Origin: JAJYKC01 sp963823105
Lineage (GTDB): Bacteria; Acidobacteriota; Terriglobia; Bryobacterales; Bryobacteraceae
Length of the DNA stretch: 64,000 bases
NCBI GenBank assembly: GCA_963823105.1
Contig: CAWGKC010000002.1
Span: forward strand, 124,001-188,000
Direction of reading: 5' to 3'
Position 1 is the first letter of the stretch; the number at the start of each line of letters is the position of its first letter. The notes below the pieces were generated by a model. It was not told the DNA's origin and did no database searches. It worked only from the letters and a program-made list of their open reading frames with translations. The position numbers and the translations under genes are program-made. Of the stretch, positions 61,512 through 64,000 are shown in pieces.

Positions 61512-62543
61512 TCAGACTGGACCTAAGGCCAGCGGGCCGTCTTTCCAACCCTGCCAGCACGCTTCTTCATCAACGAGCTTCTTCTCCAGGAATTCCCTTC
61601 CATTTGCGGCGATTCGCCGGTGTTCGCTGGGATTCATGGCCAAAAGGCTCGCGTAGTAGCTGAACTCATCGGACTCCGCAGCCATAAACCCAGTCTCACC
61701 GTGTATGACGAGTTCCGGAAAAGCGTAAGAGTCCTCCACGATAGGAACTGCGCCATGCGCGTATGCCTCGACGAGGACACGGCAGTACGACTCTCGGGAG
61801 CCGCCGGTCTTGTGTACCATCGTATCGATCAGACGAAAAAAGTCCGTCGCGGGAATTCCGTTCGGCTCCCACGTCTGCCAATCGAGTCCGGGGGGCGGCT
61901 CGCCAGTCTTCCGTGCCGCGTTAGATCCGTATCCGAGAATGTAAACTTTCTTCTTCAACGCGTTCGGCACCACGACTCGATCGTAGATGCGCCATGTGTC
62001 GCTCGCAAAGCGATCTTCATCGTCGCGAGAAATTCGTCCAAGGCTGTATGTACCATTCCATTGGCGATATCGCCATTCCACCCTCCCGGTGTTGAAGTAG
62101 GGCAGATACGCGAACGTGCGAACGGGCCGAATGACTTCGAGCTGCGGTGCGATACACTTCCTTTGGTAACCGCTAACAAACCCGAAATAATCGATCCAGC
62201 CCATAGCATGTGCGTGCTTCTCCGCCTCGAAGAGCCATGTCATGCAGTTGAACCACACCACCAAGGCGGGAGGTCCAACCGCCATGATGGCGGGAAGGCA
62301 CTTGAGAAACTGGCCGTTGCAGAAACTAATGACAAGCTTTTCACGGAATATGTCGTCCCGATATTCATGTATGACACACCCCCGCTTGGTCACGCTCTCG
62401 ACCATCGAGGGATCGGCGCCGAACATCGGGACCAGATGGACCGCGCGATCGTGAGCGCGAAACAGATCGATAAGATGATCGAGTTCCGTGTCCGCGCCGC
62501 CATAAAAAGAGGGGAAGCCCGCAACCCAGATCTCCTGCTCCAT
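61512..62543 (-). CDS. GT4-like glycosyltransferase
   Basis: A 343-aa protein from ATG 62543 (MEQEIWVAGFPSFYGGADTE LDHL). N-terminal GGADTE loop and a C-terminal ESYCRVLVEAYAHGAVPIVE DSYAFPELVIHGETGFMA donor site are typical of GT-B enzymes. First gene of the glycosyltransferase run; 160 bases upstream (62544-62703) hold no recognised gene. Confidence 0.82.
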   Translation of the reverse strand: MEQEIWVAGFPSFYGGADTELDHLIDLFRAHDRAVHLVPMFGADPSMVESVTKRGCVIHEYRDDIFREKLVISFCNGQFLKCLPAIMAVGPPALVVWFNCMTWLFEAEKHAHAMGWIDYFGFVSGYQRKCIAPQLEVIRPVRTFAYLPYFNTGRVEWRYRQWNGTYSLGRISRDDEDRFASDTWRIYDRVVVPNALKKKVYILGYGSNAARKTGEPPPGLDWQTWEPNGIPATDFFRLIDTMVHKTGGSRESYCRVLVEAYAHGAVPIVEDSYAFPELVIHGETGFMAAESDEFSYYASLLAMNPSEHRRIAANGREFLEKKLVDEEACWQGWKDGPLALGPV

Positions 62544-62703
62544 ATGATGCACGCTCCTGATCGGGCCTATGCCGTCCTCAACAATATCATGAGGCTTTGC
62601 CTCCGGATCCGCGGAGCAGCGAGCATGCATACAATACGTTCCATCATTTTTACCGCGCGTGATAGTCCGTCAATCGGCGATCGAAGTGCGCTCATTTGCG
62701 CCC

Positions 62704-63324
62704 TCAATCCACGTCGAGTTTCAGTCCGACGTAGTCCATGTTGAAAACCCGATGGGCGCGCTCGCCTGAGGCCGAAATCAAGAGGACGATCAACTTGAGC
62801 TTGTAGGCATCCTTCGGGATCGGAACCGGAACGGCTTGCCGCGTAGGATCCACGGGATCGCCAAGCACGATGCGGTCGATCTTTATGCCGATGTTCAGCG
62901 TGCCCCCCGCCGGAAGGGTCCAGATCAAGTCCTCCGCGATGGAAAGGAGATCTTTGCCAGATCCGACTTCTTTTATTTCAAGCACCTGGTAAGGCCGGAT
63001 CACTTGTAAGTGGCCGCGATAGTTGATCAACGTCCTCGGAGGGGTGCTGGGCGGGAGACGGACCGGCCACCCCTTGCCATTCAGCAGGGAGAGTTGCAAA
63101 GTTTCGAGGGGGCTCTGCACCTTCAACTCCTCGTTGGAGCCATTGCCGATTTGCAACGAAAATGAAAGTCCGCGCGAAGCGGAGGGCTGAAGCCGGCGCG
63201 AATAGAACACCACGGCCAGCCTCGTGAAAGGACTTTCGCCGCTCGGGGAGCCATCTGTAACTCTCAGAGGGATCTGTATTGAGTTTGGATCGGGATCCTG
63301 ATACATCTCATTGTCTCCAGCCAT
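62704..63324 (-). CDS. Unknown 206-aa protein
   Basis: MAGDNEMYQDPDPNSIQIPL RVTDGSPSGE and a beta-rich body (SFSLQIGNGSNEELKVQSPL ETLQLSLLNGKGWPV). No signal or membrane helix. Codon usage is less GC-biased than the left half. 30 bases after the HEXXH gene on the same strand, so probably co-transcribed. Not recognised. Confidence 0.65.
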   Translation of the reverse strand: MAGDNEMYQDPDPNSIQIPLRVTDGSPSGESPFTRLAVVFYSRRLQPSASRGLSFSLQIGNGSNEELKVQSPLETLQLSLLNGKGWPVRLPPSTPPRTLINYRGHLQVIRPYQVLEIKEVGSGKDLLSIAEDLIWTLPAGGTLNIGIKIDRIVLGDPVDPTRQAVPVPIPKDAYKLKLIVLLISASGERAHRVFNMDYVGLKLDVD

Positions 63325-63354
63325 CCTTCAGTTAGTAAGATCTCGCAGCGCAAA

Positions 63355-64000
63355 TCACGGACACGCCGCGCAAGCCCCCCAAGCGTTCGCGTGCGCGTGA
63401 TTGCATATCGTGGCAATCATGGGATCGACCACTCCATGTTCCGCTGCAGCCGTCGGCCCGCTGTGATCGTTTGCAGCCAAAACCAGAACCTGAGCCAGCC
63501 AATTCGCCTGCGCGGCGCTCAAAGCCGCGGCGAATCCCGGAAGCGCCTGAATTGCCGCGGCGGCGGAAGCCTGAGTCGTACCGGCCGCGTTCGGCACGCA
63601 AAGTCCCTCGATCGCGGTCCGAAGGACCGGCGTCACGCTCGCATGTTGGAGGGCGGCAAGGAAGTGAGCCGCATGAACATTCTCGTGGGCCACCACCGCC
63701 GCCAGGATATACCATGCCCCCGGACAAAAGCCGAGTGCCTTGAGCTCGGTAACCTGCGCGCAGAAATTAGCGGCTGTCGTATTCCCTCCGGGGCCAGTAA
63801 CCTCCACCTCGGCTGGAAGGAGTCTTGTCTGCTGCGAGTAATTACCCGTCACCGTTTCCAATACAGCGCACCATTGTCCCGCATTGGGGCAGGCCCGAAT
63901 CGTTACCTGGACATTCTCGGGAAACGTCAGTCCCCAAGCGCATGCGGCGAGCGCGTGAGAGGGCGCCGCGCCCGACGCCACCGTGGCACTCGCGATCGCG
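63355..64000 (-). CDS. Unknown protein with an HEXXH motif (5' end outside window)
   Basis: The frame is open to the window edge; a GTG at 63981 is one possible start, but AIASATVASGAAPSHAL upstream is in frame, so the true start may be outside. Seen: several cysteines (ACAWGL, RACPNAGQWCAV, GFCPGAW, CNHAHANAWGACAACP) and ILAAVVAHENVHAAHFLAAL, where HENVH fits the zincin HEXXH form. A zinc peptidase is possible but unproven. Confidence 0.55.
   Translation of the reverse strand, partial: AIASATVASGAAPSHALAACAWGLTFPENVQVTIRACPNAGQWCAVLETVTGNYSQQTRLLPAEVEVTGPGGNTTAANFCAQVTELKALGFCPGAWYILAAVVAHENVHAAHFLAALQHASVTPVLRTAIEGLCVPNAAGTTQASAAAAIQALPGFAAALSAAQANWLAQVLVLAANDHSGPTAAAEHGVVDPMIATICNHAHANAWGACAACP

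Noticed and set aside
1..64000. CRISPR arrays, rRNA genes, complete IS elements
   Set aside because: Looked for by eye; no spaced repeats, rRNA signatures or transposase with terminal repeats were seen.

Overview
The window is about 64 kb of GC-rich bacterial DNA that reads like an Acidobacteriota chromosome of the Solibacter/Bryobacter type. The pointers are a secreted lipase-like protein ending in the Ig-like TIGR03437 domain that is abundant in Solibacter, LPS genes (lpxD, kdsA, kdsB), several secreted beta-propellers and a pilin. No rRNA gene, intact tRNA gene, CRISPR array or complete insertion sequence was seen. Coding is dense on both strands, with many 1-20 base overlaps.

Layout. 1-4.7 kb: the start of a kdp potassium-pump operon (two microproteins, then kdpA running off the left edge), preceded by kdpE, a short kdpD-like kinase and an ECHDC3-like crotonase. 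4.7-11.5 kb: a frameshifted lipase/TIGR03437 protein, an FAD oxidoreductase split by an in-frame TAG, a GT4, a methyltransferase and a YVTN-like propeller. 11.5-18.2 kb: a PIN module, then a six-gene leftward operon (LytTR regulator, esterase, ATP-grasp, GCS2-type carboxylate-amine ligase, M29 aminopeptidase, second ATP-grasp-like protein), the best candidate for an undescribed pathway, probably making or modifying an amide-linked small molecule or peptide. 18.2-24.2 kb: inositol-phosphate synthase, an SDR, a membrane glycosyltransferase-like protein, Pta, a YHS-like protein and a sugar isomerase-like protein. 24.2-31.9 kb: MFS transporter, lpxD, LOG, RsbU-type phosphatase, nnrED, tsaE and GNAT, largely in one rightward run. 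32-39.9 kb: purS, membrane proteins, an unknown 299-aa protein, a GT39-like protein, a pilin, kdsA, pyrG and kdsB.

39.9-48.5 kb is a plastic zone: a broken kdsB, duplicated kdsB and PIN fragments, four toxin-antitoxin modules (two damaged), a kinase relic, and two direct repeats that each hold the 3' half of a tRNA and bracket two of the modules. 48.6-57.6 kb holds a propeller with a strong terminator, a tandem pair of subtilase-like proteins, a polyprenyl-phosphate-type GT2, an HNH relic, an orphan ParD and recJ. 57.6-64 kb is a leftward glycosyltransferase cluster (four GT2, one GT4) followed by two unknown proteins, the last with an HEXXH motif.

A striking general feature is the number of single-base frameshifts: about twelve apparent one-base insertions, two deletions and two in-frame TAG codons, including four insertions in kdsB, which is normally essential for making LPS. 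Either the assembly carries indel errors or the genome is losing genes. Family assignments come from reading the translated sequence by eye and from remembered family motifs; no database search was run.
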